Below, piece after piece: positions 47,986 through 59,067 of a DNA stretch of 64,000 nt (the first letter of the stretch is position 1; each line of letters starts with the position of its first letter). Source of the DNA: Kwoniella bestiolae CBS 10118 (Eukaryota > Basidiomycota > Tremellomycetes > Tremellales > Cryptococcaceae); assembly GCF_000512585.2 (NCBI RefSeq), contig NC_089241.1, positions 7,272,001 through 7,336,000 of the forward strand, read 5' to 3'. The notes beneath the pieces are model-generated. The model saw nothing but the letters and a program-made list of their open reading frames with translations. It was not told the DNA's origin and did not search any database. The translations under genes and the position numbers were made by a program.

Positions 47986-48350
47986 ATTGTGAAATCTGGG
48001 GTGTGATTGGCTGTGATGATGTGCTGGTCGGCGAAGACTCTTCGGACGATGCTGTATGCGTTTGAACTGTTGGGCAGAATATTCATATGATCAACATCTT
48101 CAACCTGGTCTCTTGTATTTCGTTTCTTGTAAAAAAAGTGAAAACAGTGGAGGTCGGACGTTTTGGCATCTTACGTAACTTCGTCGACAACCGTAACTTC
48201 GTCCTCACTGTGTTATGTCTCTTTGATGGATTACTCGACTGTACATGCATATGATCTCGATAATATAGATACAATTCATATATACAACATGGAAGGTGTC
48301 GCTTGAGAACATTGCTCTCCCTCATAGGTCTGGGGGGTGAATTGTTGTTG
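47986..48350. other. Intergenic, esterase 3' end to RPA12 promoter
   Basis: 365 bp. No gene or clear motif. Confidence 0.4.
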
Positions 48351-49626
48351 TTATTTGAGATGTTTTTGAACAAAGGAAATGAGCGGTTCGATGTACTCCT
48401 TCCAGCCTTCATCTTCCGGTCCCTAGGGGATCATCGAGAGTCAGTACTACACCACAGACAGACGGTCTTTCACTGTTGTATAGACAGCCTGTACATGTCA
48501 CCTACAGTAACGACATAATCAAACGTATGACCCTTCCCTTCTGGATAAATCTCCTCCACCTCCACACCCCTACTCTTCAACTTTTCGGCAAATACCCTAC
48601 TTTGCTCGACGGGAACAGCTCTATCTTGATCTCCATGAAGGAGCACCGTCGGAGGGTAGACCATCCCATCTTCAGATCGAGTGTGTTGAGTATCGATCAA
48701 ATGGAGTGGAGACCACTTCTTCACTTTCTCAACGTATCTTTCCTTCCAGAAGAAATTTTCTTCTCTGAACAGTAAGTTCATCCTAATTCCCTTTTTGTGG
48801 ATATAATTATTCAGATCCATCCTTCTCCTATATTCCTCAGTGACTTCATATTCATACCCCCAGACCTTCTCCAAATCCCCGGGTGAGAGAAGAGGGGGCA
48901 TCTCCCAATTCCACGGAGCGAATATCTTGGCTCTACTTTTCTCCCTATCACCCAACATCCTCATTACAACATTAGCCGGCGTCCCATTATCCGGCGTAAT
49001 ATCTTCATTGGGATGTTCAACCTCGAAAAATGGGTCCAAGGGGTTAATAACCCCGTATAAGCTGATGATCACTCTGGGAGGCGGGTGGAGCCTGAATCCT
49101 GCCAATGTCGCGAAATGACCGCCCGAAGAATCACCGCCTATACTGTAGCTGGTGATGTCGACTTTATCTTCTCCGAGGATGGAGGGGAGGTGGCAGAGAC
49201 ACCATTGGAATTGGAAGGAGATGTCGTCCCACATGTCTTGGAAGGCAACTTGCGGTAAGAGTCTGTGGGAGAAGGTGACGATGTGGTAGTTTGCGGTATC
49301 GTGGAATGCGGGGAGGAGGGATGGGAAGGGGTTGAAATGTTTCCCTGCGATGTATCCGCCTGCGGTTTTTGGTATACCATCAATCATTTGTTCGTACTCT
49401 CCTACTTGAGTAAGGAAGGAAGGGAGGTCTGGAGCTTGAGAATTGGAAAGTGGATGTTAGCTCGTTCCTGCTCACCTCCATGGACCCAGATCAACCATGG
49501 TCTCTTCGTACCGACATCTTTCGCTGGAAAGACACGCAATGCAATGTCTACTTTGCTGATGCAATGGACAACGTGGTCGGTGAATTGGTATTTCAGAGGG
49601 GTGGTAGGAGGAGGAACGAATGACAT
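48351..49626 (-). CDS. Alpha/beta hydrolase, HGG-type esterase
   Basis: Three exons from ATG 49626. Oxyanion motif LIWVHGG; after the first intron EYEQMIDGIPKTAGGYIAGK; the nucleophile elbow GGDSSGGHFATL (G-D-S-S-G), acid VLLHGDQDRAVP, and catalytic histidine GKGHTFDYV. The last exon gives GPEDEGWKEYIEPLISFVQK. The order and motif types are those of the hormone-sensitive-lipase/kynurenine-formamidase side of the superfamily. The acceptor CAAGTAG preserves HGG; the nearer AAG would give HGV. No signal peptide, so probably cytosolic. Substrate unknown. Confidence 0.85.
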
Positions 49627-51278
49627 GTCGTCTCCGTCCCTGTGAAAGTATTGACTATTTAATTCAGAAAGAGAAGTGAGTTAGTGAATGAGTATATATG
49701 GTCAGACAAGGTACTATCTTTCTGAACGTTAAGAGAAGATTGAGTAGAAGGAAGAAGACGAAGAAGACAGTTATACGGAAAGAATGAGGAAAGTTGGGAA
49801 TGTCAACACGAGCGGACGACAGTATGTGTGGTGGATGTCATGACGTGTGGTTGTTTGTTACTTTATGTCTCATTGATGATTGTTAGCTCAAAGGAGGGTA
49901 CAAGTTGACAACACATCTTCCATATCGCTCTGTCATCTGTCTCGTCAGCTTTCATTTTCATCAATCAATGACTTTGACCTTTTCGGATCCGTCGGATGAG
50001 TAGATGGTCAACACCCGTACATGGGAGGAGCAGATTTAAGATCTCGCTGCTGACGATGAAATGGGTTTCGAGATTGGTGAAAGTCCCATTTTGGGGGATG
50101 AGTGATGGGGGAAACTGATTGCTATGGTAATGAGCCATCAGTCATCAGACCATCAGCGAGGACTCCCATCAACCAAATCACGTATGAGAGAAGGTTGAAC
50201 TCACCATGAAAGCGTTGATTCCTTCACATTAAATTGTTGGCTCTATGCTTCTGATTCACCATTGACCTCGCGATCACCCACACCCTCACCCTCACCATCA
50301 TCATGAGAGTGTGATGTTTCAATGACCACCGTTCACCGTCGTCTCCATGTCTACCAGGTTGTGCTTCGTTGTTGTGCGTTTCACCTTGACACGCCATCAA
50401 TCAATCACGCACTGATCGCGTCACGACAAGAACAATAGCAGTCAAATACAATAAAATGGTCCCGTGCTTTGTTCCATCTGTTTCGTTCCTGAGCTTGTTT
50501 CTTTGATTCTTCAGGGTTAGTGCGGTAAGATCTTGTATTCTTGACTTTCTTGGTATCCTGTTCCTTGAATTTCTACTTTACTCTGTGCATCATCCTCTGG
50601 TCTGATCCCCTTGTTTACACTTTGACCTCTTGTTATCTAAGGGTTCTTCATTGCGTAAAACCCACTCTAATTTAGTGTCTAATCTTGCTTTTGCCACCCA
50701 AAGAAACATCAACCAGAATTTTCCCATATTCACATCAACAATCAACAAGTAAACAAACGAGAACAGATATCTCGTTTATAGAGTAGAGAGTAATACTGAT
50801 TGATGGCTTGTATGCATGTGAGATGACCCAAGGTATGAGATGAGCGGCGTAAGGATATATACCATAATAATCCGATGAGAATAGTAGTGTCCTTTGATGT
50901 GATGCATTGAATCTGCTCCTTTGCGATATAGTTGAGTGGTTGAGCTGTGCATTGATCTCCTGACTACCCCTTGCTCATTGCCCATTGCTCCGTTTGGTAA
51001 CTAGTGTGTTGAACATTCCGCCACCCGAAAGAGAGAGAGTACAGAGTAGTAGTAAAGGAAGAGAGCAAGAGTACCCAAGCGTAGTAGTGGTGTAGTACAT
51101 CGTACTCCATCTCATATACACACACTCTCCCATATCCCCTTCTCTCCCCTTTTCGATTTCTCTTTCACATCTCTATCTCTTCTTTCTTTCAACTTCATCT
51201 ATATCTTTGATTCACTACATTAATTATATTATCGTATCAACTTACATCCTCATAAGTGATATCTCCCTCCCACTCTAC
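49627..51278. other. Long intergenic region
   Basis: About 1.65 kb with no supportable coding exon on either strand. It contains short C/T- and GA-rich tracts and probably the upstream regulatory region of the gene at 51989. Confidence 0.4.
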
Positions 51279-51287
51279 TATATATAA
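51279..51287 (+). promoter_or_regulatory. TATA box
   Basis: TATATATAA in a C/T-rich context, followed after about 30-60 bp by further C/T-rich sequence suited to initiation. It is the clearest core promoter in the window and lies 702 bp before the ATG at 51989. Confidence 0.6.
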
Positions 51288-51988
51288 CTCCCTCTCCTTA
51301 CACGCTCATTCATCAATCCACTCTACTCCCTACCTTATCATTCTACGTGTCAATCAGTCAATCAGAGATATCAATCAACATGTCTATCGAGGAGAATAAA
51401 CAAGTGAGTCATCCTGTTCTTCATTCTCCTGCCCTTATCTCGAGTCTAGGCTTGCTGTTATATGCTGGTTCTGTTGGATATCGCATTCCCATCCAGACTA
51501 ATCTACCAGATAGCCTTCTTATCCATCATTCAACTAGACTGTCTCGCCACCTAATAACCTTGTTCCCTTCCGTTCCTCTCTTTCCACCATGCCTATTCTT
51601 TCTATTCAATCAAGGGGTTGACGGTGGAGTGCTGTAAGCCCTTATCACTCCAACGAGAACAACAAGCAAATTTCTCGCCTCTTCCCCTTGAAAAACTGGA
51701 TGTTTTAATCGTTTCAAATTCATCCCCCTTTGTCCTTTTCCTCCTCCCATCTATCTTGTTATCTTTTTTTGTTCATCCTCTTGTTTTCACAACATATAAC
51801 ACCTATAATACATGACATCGTTGTGATTACCAGCTGACCAAACTCCCATCTATAATCTATTTGCTACTATCTATCGCATCAACCAACTTGATTTCAAAAT
51901 AATTACTGCTACTTGCACCCGCACGAACCTCCTCTTATAATCCTACATTACACTACCGCACAAACCCATTTTTACTACACCATACAAA
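51288..51988 (+). other. Long 5' leader, probably intron-containing, with a short upstream frame
   Basis: An ATG at 51380 opens MSIEENKQ and then meets a GTGAGTC donor at 51404. An acceptor TACCAG near 51833 would close a roughly 430-nt leader intron. The 8-codon start could be a regulatory upstream frame or the true first exon of a longer product; joined to the 51833 acceptor it ends after about 26 codons. RNA evidence is needed to choose. Confidence 0.4.
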
Positions 51989-53633
51989 ATGGCTTTACTC
52001 GACTTGATCTCCTCAATAACCCACACCAACCTCGCTGGTGCTGCCTCTTCCTCATCGTCGAAACCACCTGCATCCGATGCTCAACCGGAAACGACCACCA
52101 CCGAAACTCAACCTGAACCAACATCACTCACTGAACAACCTTCATCTGAACCTGCTCCTACCCCCTCACCCGAAACCGATCCTACCCCTGCCGAACCCGA
52201 ACCTCAACCTGAACCTCCTACTGTGGTTGTCATCGACTCTGACCCTACACCTGAAACTCAACCTGAACTTCCTGATGAACCTATCACGGAATCTGTGATT
52301 GAACCCAAACCTGAACAGGCCCCTGTTGCCGCTGAGGCCCCCGCCGCTGAGACCGTCCCTTCCCCAGAGGAAGTCAAGGAAACTCTTAAAGCGGACGTTC
52401 CTCCTGTTGAGGATGTTGCTGCTACTTCCGTTGTTGAACCTCTCAAAGATGACGTGAGTTAATGATAACTTCCTCCAATTGCGTTGATTGGTGCTGATGC
52501 ACTCCTGTAGGTCAACAAACAACCCACCGTAACCCACGCTGAAGCCGGTACCTCCCACACCGATGCCGATGCCGCTACCAAGGTTGACGGTACTCAAGCC
52601 GACAAACCAGTTGAGACTGCCGAAACCGCTGCTACCACCGAGGAAGCTGCTAAACCCGCTGAGACTAAGGAAGAGAAGAAAGAGGAGAAGAAGACTGCCG
52701 TCAAGGTGAATTAGCTTCCACTGCTATTCTCATCGCTTTCATAGCTGACGATAATCATGTCCCATAGGACAAGGTCGAGAAGACCAAAGCTGAAGGTAAA
52801 GGTTTCTTCGCCAAGCTATTCGGTAACAAAGACAAGTCCCCCAAGAGAGAGAAGAAGAAGACTCCCAAGGTAACTCTCATCCATTTTAAGCCATGCACGA
52901 AAAAGCTGACAGAGTGAGGACAGACCGAGAAAGCCGACCCTATCGCCGAAGCTGCTCCTGGTGAAGCTGCTGCCCCTGCCGCCAAGACCTCCGAAGCTGC
53001 CGCTGCTCCCGCTGTCGAGCTCACTCCCGCTCCTGCTACCACCGAGGTCCCTGCTCCTGTGGTCGAAGCTGCTCCAGTAGTTGCCGAACCAGTTGAAGCT
53101 CCTAAAGAAACGTAAGTTCTTCCTTGCGATGTAAGAAGACTTCGCGCTGATCCCCATAGTAGCGAGGCTCCTGCCGCCCCTGTTGCCGAGACCGCTGCTC
53201 CTGCTACTGAGGAAACTCCCAAGGAGACCAAGGAAGAGGTGAGTTGATGCAAAGCATTGAAAGAGGGATTTCGAGCTAATTGAGAGACCTAGGCCGCCCA
53301 CAAGCCCAACCTCAAAGCTCACCGACGTCTCTCCGCTCGAATCACTGACATGTTCAAGATCAAGAAGACTCACGGTCCCCCTTCCCCAAAAGAGGAGACA
53401 CCTAAAGAGGAAGCCGCTAAGCCTGCTGAAGGTGAAACCGCCGCTGCTCCCGTCTCTGACGAGGCTCCTAAGCTCGAGAAGCCGGTTTCTACTGAACCTT
53501 TGAAGCTTGAAGAGGAGGTGAGTTGAGATGTTGTATTTTATTTGATATACGGATTGCTAATGGTTGATGCGTCATATAGCCCAAACCTGCCGGTACAACA
53601 CCTGCCGCTCCTGTCGTCTCCGCCGCCGCTTAG
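51989..53633 (+). CDS. A/P/E/T-rich disordered protein with two basic modules
   Basis: ATG 51989 (MALLDLISSITH), seven exons, TAG 53633. The whole chain is dominated by Ala, Pro, Glu and Thr (QPEPTSLTEQPSSEP, AEPEPQPEPPTVV) with no globular core. Two short basic stretches stand out: GFFAKLFGNKDKSPKREKKK and LKAHRRLSARITDMFKIKKT. Both pair an aromatic/hydrophobic core with lysines, as membrane- or protein-binding modules can. Codon use is C-ending and even, and the promoter is strong, hinting at high expression. I do not recognise the family; a structural or cell-cortex scaffold is possible but unproven. Confidence 0.75.
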
Positions 53634-54247
53634 ATTTCCTTTCTCTTTCTAAAGGTTTCGGTTCTCGTTTGATTTGATTTTTAACGTTGATACGCTTTAT
53701 TATTGTTCATATATACTATTAATTATTTATTGATATATCTTATGTCGTCTGTTTGATATACTCTATTCCAAATCCACTAATACTGAAGAACGTATACCTT
53801 GTTCTGACTACTACCACCTTCGATGTGTATAATGATTACCCGTTATTTGTCTAATCACCCACCTCGTTTCCTTCTTGTTGGCTGAGTTATACTGGTCTCC
53901 TGTAGCGATGAAGCATGGGTCACTTGTTGATAGGTCATTCCTTGATGGGAAGAGGTCGATGCATGATCTTATGATGACTAGTGGTGAGAAGGTGCGTTGA
54001 CAGCGTGTTGTGATCTGAGCAGTTCAGCTGAGGGTTGTGGTGATGACAACGGAGTAAAGAAATACCGTGGGAAAGTAGGGATGAGTCCAAGATTTGTTGA
54101 CAAGAATACGAGATTTCACTTTTATACGCACATAATATTCAGAGAGTAGTATCACAGAAGTCCATCTATCCAAACAATCCTACCGTCAGAAGTTCATCTT
54201 GAGGCTCATCCAGGTTGGAAATCCACCTATCGGAACCAGGTGGAATA
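53634..54247. other. Intergenic, disordered-protein gene to THG1
   Basis: 614 bp; AT-rich 3' flank to about 53780, then no feature I can name. Confidence 0.4.
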
Positions 54248-55814
54248 ATGGCAAAATCACGATTCGAATATGTTAGGAACTACGAGCTCCCCGATCCGCT
54301 CTTGCCCGGGACGTTTATAGTAGTTAGAATAGATGGTAGGGGGTTTCACAAGTGAGTGTGATATGTGGAACGTGGGCTCGTATGAGATCATATGTGTTTG
54401 ATGAGATGATTCGTCCAATCCGTTTCGTCTACTATCGGGAGGGACTGCTTATCCCATTGTGCATGTACCATCATCACATCTCTGTAGCTGACATGCGTTC
54501 AACTCAACGTAGGTTCTCCGACACCCACGCATTTGAGAAACCAAATGATAAGCGTGCTTTGGACCTGATGGACCGAGCTGCTAGGACGGTCATGCAGGAA
54601 TATAGGGATGTGATTTTGGCTTTTGGCGAGAGCGACGAGTACAGGTGAGTAACTCCGTCAAGTCATGTACACAATGATCTGGACATGTTGTTCGGTTTTG
54701 AAAGGGTAGTGAGATTTCTGGGATTGATGTTGATTTGGGGTATTAGCTTCTTGCTGAAGAAGAATACCAAGCTTTATAACAGGCGGAGAAGGTGAGTTCT
54801 GACTATCCCATTCATGAGTGTGGATATTTCACACGTCTGGTCGACGATTCACGGGAACGGGCTGGACCTAACTGATCTCCTCGTTCTCAACATAGCAAAA
54901 TATCTTCATCCATCGTATCCCTCTTCACCTCCTCATACGTGTTTCACTGGCCATCATACTTCCCCGATAACCCATTAAAGTACCCACCAAGCTTCGATAG
55001 TAGGGCGGTGATGTATCCTGGTGAGAGGGAGGTGAGGGATTACTTCGCCTGGAGGCAGGCTGATAGTGAGTCCGTCTGTTTTATTCGATATCAATGGCAT
55101 CAATCCGCTACGCATCTCGGCGCATCTTTTCTGGTCCGGCGAATATGTAAATGTGATTCAAGGAGGGTTGGCGAAGAGGATAAGCTGATCAGAAAGCTCA
55201 ATGTTTACTTAGCTCACATCAATAATCTTTATAATACTGCTTTCTGGGCGTTGGTGAAAGATGGTCAATCCACTGCAGAGGCCAATAAGACCTTACAGGT
55301 GAGTACCGTGACACCTTGGCTACTCTTGATTGATACTATCGTGGTCGTATGTGCTCATGTTCATGCTAATGTATCTTGTTGTGATCTATAGGGGACAGAC
55401 TCGAAAGATAAAAACGAATTACTCTTCTCGAACTTCGGGATAAACTATAACAACCTACCTGAACAGTATAGAAAAGGCAGTATATGTGTGAGGAGGCCCG
55501 TACTATCAGCAGATGCAGATACCTCAAGCCAGCAGGTGGCCGGGTCTAGCTCAAAACAGAGGCAAGACGCTTCAAGAGCGATAGAAGGTGTATCGTATCT
55601 ATCGATGAAGGACACTTCGTCTTCTACGACTACGGATGGTACTGAAGAAGCGGTGGATCAGGCTTCAGCAGACACGACGAATGGGCTATTGGGGAAGCAG
55701 AAAAAGGTCAAGAAGCCAAAACCTTACGAAGGGATTGACGGGGAGATAGTGGTGGTTTATGAGGATATCATAAGGGATGATTTCTGGAAGGAGAGACCGT
55801 GGCTGTTGCAGTGA
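54248..55814 (+). CDS. THG1: tRNA-His guanylyltransferase
   Basis: Adds the G-1 residue to the 5' end of tRNA-His, needed for its charging. Six exons from ATG 54248 (MAKSRFEYVRNYELPDPLLP). Motifs: IVVRIDGRGFHKFSDTHAF (metal-binding Asp, across the first intron), FEKPNDKRALDLMDRAA, ILAFGESDEYSFLLKK (second metal site, across an intron), SSIVSLFTSSYVFHW, FDSRAVMYPG and NNLYNTAFWALV. The C-terminus holds an added polar stretch (AGSSSKQRQDASRAIE) before EGIDGEIVVVYEDIIRD, longer than in yeast. Essential in yeast; the enzyme acts in cytosol or nucleus. Confidence 0.93.
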
Positions 55815-56412
55815 TACGCTCTATGCATTTTTACCTAACCTGGGCAGGTCATCCAGTGTTCATGTATCCTGTCCTCTGCTGTAACATCGTTTTTATGCAT
55901 ATCCATCATCCCATCGTTGCACATCGAAAACGACGATGAGTAGGGACTATAGGCATGCGCCAATTGCCAAAATAGGCAGGTCAAAGGTCTCGAGGCAAGC
56001 TCCGGAAGCAGATCCGAGTCATCGATGTACTCGTATCAGAAATGTTCGGTTCGGGCTGCCCATTTGCATGTGATGGTGAGTCATGGATCTTGCTCGTCTT
56101 GTTCACGTTTACTCTATAAAAAGCACGACATAGCATCTCTCATCTTGGCTTCCTTACTTTCCTTTCAGCCAGAATCCAAGGTGTTCACACAGTGCACGAC
56201 TCATTTTGATACACCCCCACTGCGAAGACACATCGCCTTCCCCGGTCTTCTGGTCAGCTCATCCCGTCCACGTAAAAGGATCTCAAAAGCAAACTACGTC
56301 GCTGTCCTTGTGAAGCTTGACAATACGATACCACCCCTGCATCTTATAATCAAGCGAATATCCCTACTCTTCCTTGATAATCAGATATCAGTCACCCAGT
56401 TATACCCTCAAG
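55815..56412. other. Intergenic, THG1 to carrier gene
   Basis: 598 bp; no supportable gene. C/T-rich near 56110-56170. Confidence 0.4.
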
Positions 56413-58389
56413 ATGTCCTCTTCGACCTCACCTCAAGCTGCTCTAGCTACACCTACCAAACCTGCTCCAGTGAATGTACCTACCCCTGCTAAGCCCGTTC
56501 AGGCACCTTTGACCTTGGGAGAGAGTTTTTTGTGTGGTGGATTGGCGGGATGTGGGGCAGTGACCATCTGTGAGTGGATCTGATCTCTGCTCTCAGTAAA
56601 TACATCGGATCACAAAATTGGAAGGGGAAGGAGCCAGTCTTCGTGAAAGCTTCCATGCTCTCTGGATCTAGGCAGCACCTTACTGTTAGAGATCAATTCG
56701 AGTGGGGTTTGCTAATGTCTGGTAACTCATAGCGAACATCCCTGAAACGATGAAAACCCGATTACAGCTCCAAGGTGAATTACAGCGACATAACCCAGGT
56801 GCTCCGAGGGTGTATAACAACGTGTTTGATGTGTTTGTTAAGACTTGGAGGAACGAGGGTATAAGGGGTTTGCAGAGGGGTCTGGTACCTGCTGTGAGTG
56901 TAACGATCATTATCTTCTTGTCCGGCGAGGTTTAGGATGCTGATGGAACTTCATTCAACATGTAGTACGGATATCAAGTGAGTTTGCTTGACGTTCTTGA
57001 GCTTAATAGATCATAAGGCATCTGAAGAGACTCATGTATGATTTTCACTTTTACTTCGCCAGATCCTCCTCAACGGTTCGAGATTAGGATTCTACGAACC
57101 TGTCAGGCGGACGTTCAACCGAGCGATCGGTAGGAACCCCACTGAGGGGGTTGTCAGTACTGCTATAGCTGCAGGCGCAGCCACGGGATGTATAGGAGGT
57201 GAGTGCGAAAGTTCACATCGTGTATTTGCATTGGCCCATCGATCTATGTCAACTAATTTTGAATTCATGCAACTCATAGCCGCCCTCGGATCACCCCTCT
57301 TCCTCGTCAAAGCTCGTATCCAAGCTTACTCGCCTGCCTTACCTGTCGGAGCTCAGCATTACTACAAGGGTTCGTACGATGCGCTGAGCACGATAGTAAA
57401 GACGGATGGTGTGTTGGGTTTGTGGAGGGGTGTGAATACTGCTATCTTGAGGACGGCTATGGTGAGTTGGGTAGTGCCGATCTGATCAGAACGAAGGATG
57501 GATTGTTTTGAAGTGATCGGACAATTTCCGTCATGATGGATGGCCAAGCTGACTGATCTGTCGTTTGTATCGTATCGTAGGGCTCATCCGTCCAATTACC
57601 ATCGTACAACCTTGGTAAACACTACCTCACCAAATGGGGTATGAAGGACGATTCGTTCTGGACCTTCTTCTTGGCGAGTTCGTTATCTGGTGTATGCGTG
57701 TGCATAATGATGCAGTGAGTGACCGACTCTTTCCGTGTAAGTGAGTGGGAAATCAGCTGATGAGCTTTCGATTGCGTAGACCGGCTGATACGGTTAGTCT
57801 AACCATCCTTGGGTTTACGAAGTGAAGGTCAAGGAACATATGATAGCTGACGTCCATTTGCTGATCCAGGCTTTGACGAGAATGTATAATCGTAAGTATC
57901 GGTACTGTCTATCAAAATAGACATCAACTAATGTTTTCTTTGCGCACTTCTTCTTCTCACAGAAAACACAATCAAAGATCCCATAACGGGTAAAGTCCGA
58001 GGAGCGCTTTATCAGTCACCCATAGATTGTCTATGGAAGACATTCAAGGCTGAAGGTATCGCTGGGTGGTATAAGGGTGAGTTGGGGTGTCCCTTCATTT
58101 CGCAAGATACATGTGTACCTCGTCCTCTCATAGCTGTCTCTCACACCTACTCTCAATTGGGAAGATATACAGTCGGCTGATACATCATCTAACATAGGTA
58201 CCACCGCCCATTTCCTGAGAATCACACCGCATACGATATGTACCTTGGTATTCAACGAGGTGAGTTCGAATACAACGATAATACTATTCGCCTTGTTTTA
58301 TTTCCATAGACACGATGAAGTACTGAGGCTAATATTATGTCTTATACTTACAGTTGATCATGGCGCAGTATAAGAAGATCAGAAATTAG
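56413..58389 (+). CDS. OAC1: Mitochondrial carrier, oxaloacetate (OAC1) type
   Basis: ATG 56413; about nine exons. Three carrier repeats are visible: FLCGGLAGCGAVTI ... NIPETMKTRLQLQGEL (PxE/DxxKxR signature), AIAAGAATGCIGAALGSPLF ... LVKARIQAY (PLFLVKAR) and FLASSLSGVCVCIMMQPADT ... ALTRMYNQ, each followed by a WRNEGIRGLQRGL / GVLGLWRGVN / AEGIAGWYKGT element. The triple repeat predicts six membrane helices in the inner mitochondrial membrane. The overall order matches the yeast Oac1 branch (oxaloacetate, sulfate and related anions). The N-terminus carries a Pro/Ala extension of about 35 residues. Substrate assignment is by family resemblance only. Confidence 0.83.
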
Positions 58390-59067
58390 TGGAGTGGGAT
58401 ATGATAGGGATAAAGGTGTAAATTATCGTATTGACGGACATACGTGCTATTTGGCTTTCTTCTGAATGATACTTGGGCAATAACATAACTCAATCTGTAC
58501 AATCCAGTATAAGGTAGACTTTGGGAATCGGAAAAGGACAGCGCAGCAACAAGATCATCGGAAGGAAGCAATTCATCACTATGCATAATCATTGATCATT
58601 GATCATTCTTGCATTTCACCTAGTTTGCAAAGTATCTACGGAGCACAGCATTCGGAAGCAATGAATCTGAATAGATATGTTGCAAATGCAAGTGACGAGT
58701 TGAGACCCCCATCCAAATATCTTCACAATCTCTCCACGATTTCTGCCACACTGAATCCTTACTACTGAGATTGATTGAATCGATAATTCTGATGTATTCA
58801 CAGATATCTTACCAGTCAAGAATATCTCGAGCATCCTGTATCGACAGATTTGAGCGATGGCGATACCGTTCTTTCACCGTTGTAGACATCGACCAATAAT
58901 ATCGGATGATCATCGACCTTGCTGTTGCATCGATATCGATTCTGACCAATCAACCATGTCGCCGACTGATTCAGTCAAACGTCTGCCTATTTCACACCAC
59001 TACTCCCCCTCCCAGCCAGTGCCTAAAACCATAAATGACACTCTTGAGCGTCTACCTTCAGGGCCAA
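58390..59067. other. Convergent region, carrier / UPF1
   Basis: 678 bp between stop codons. A short TGATCATT repeat lies near 58590-58605. No gene seen. Confidence 0.4.
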
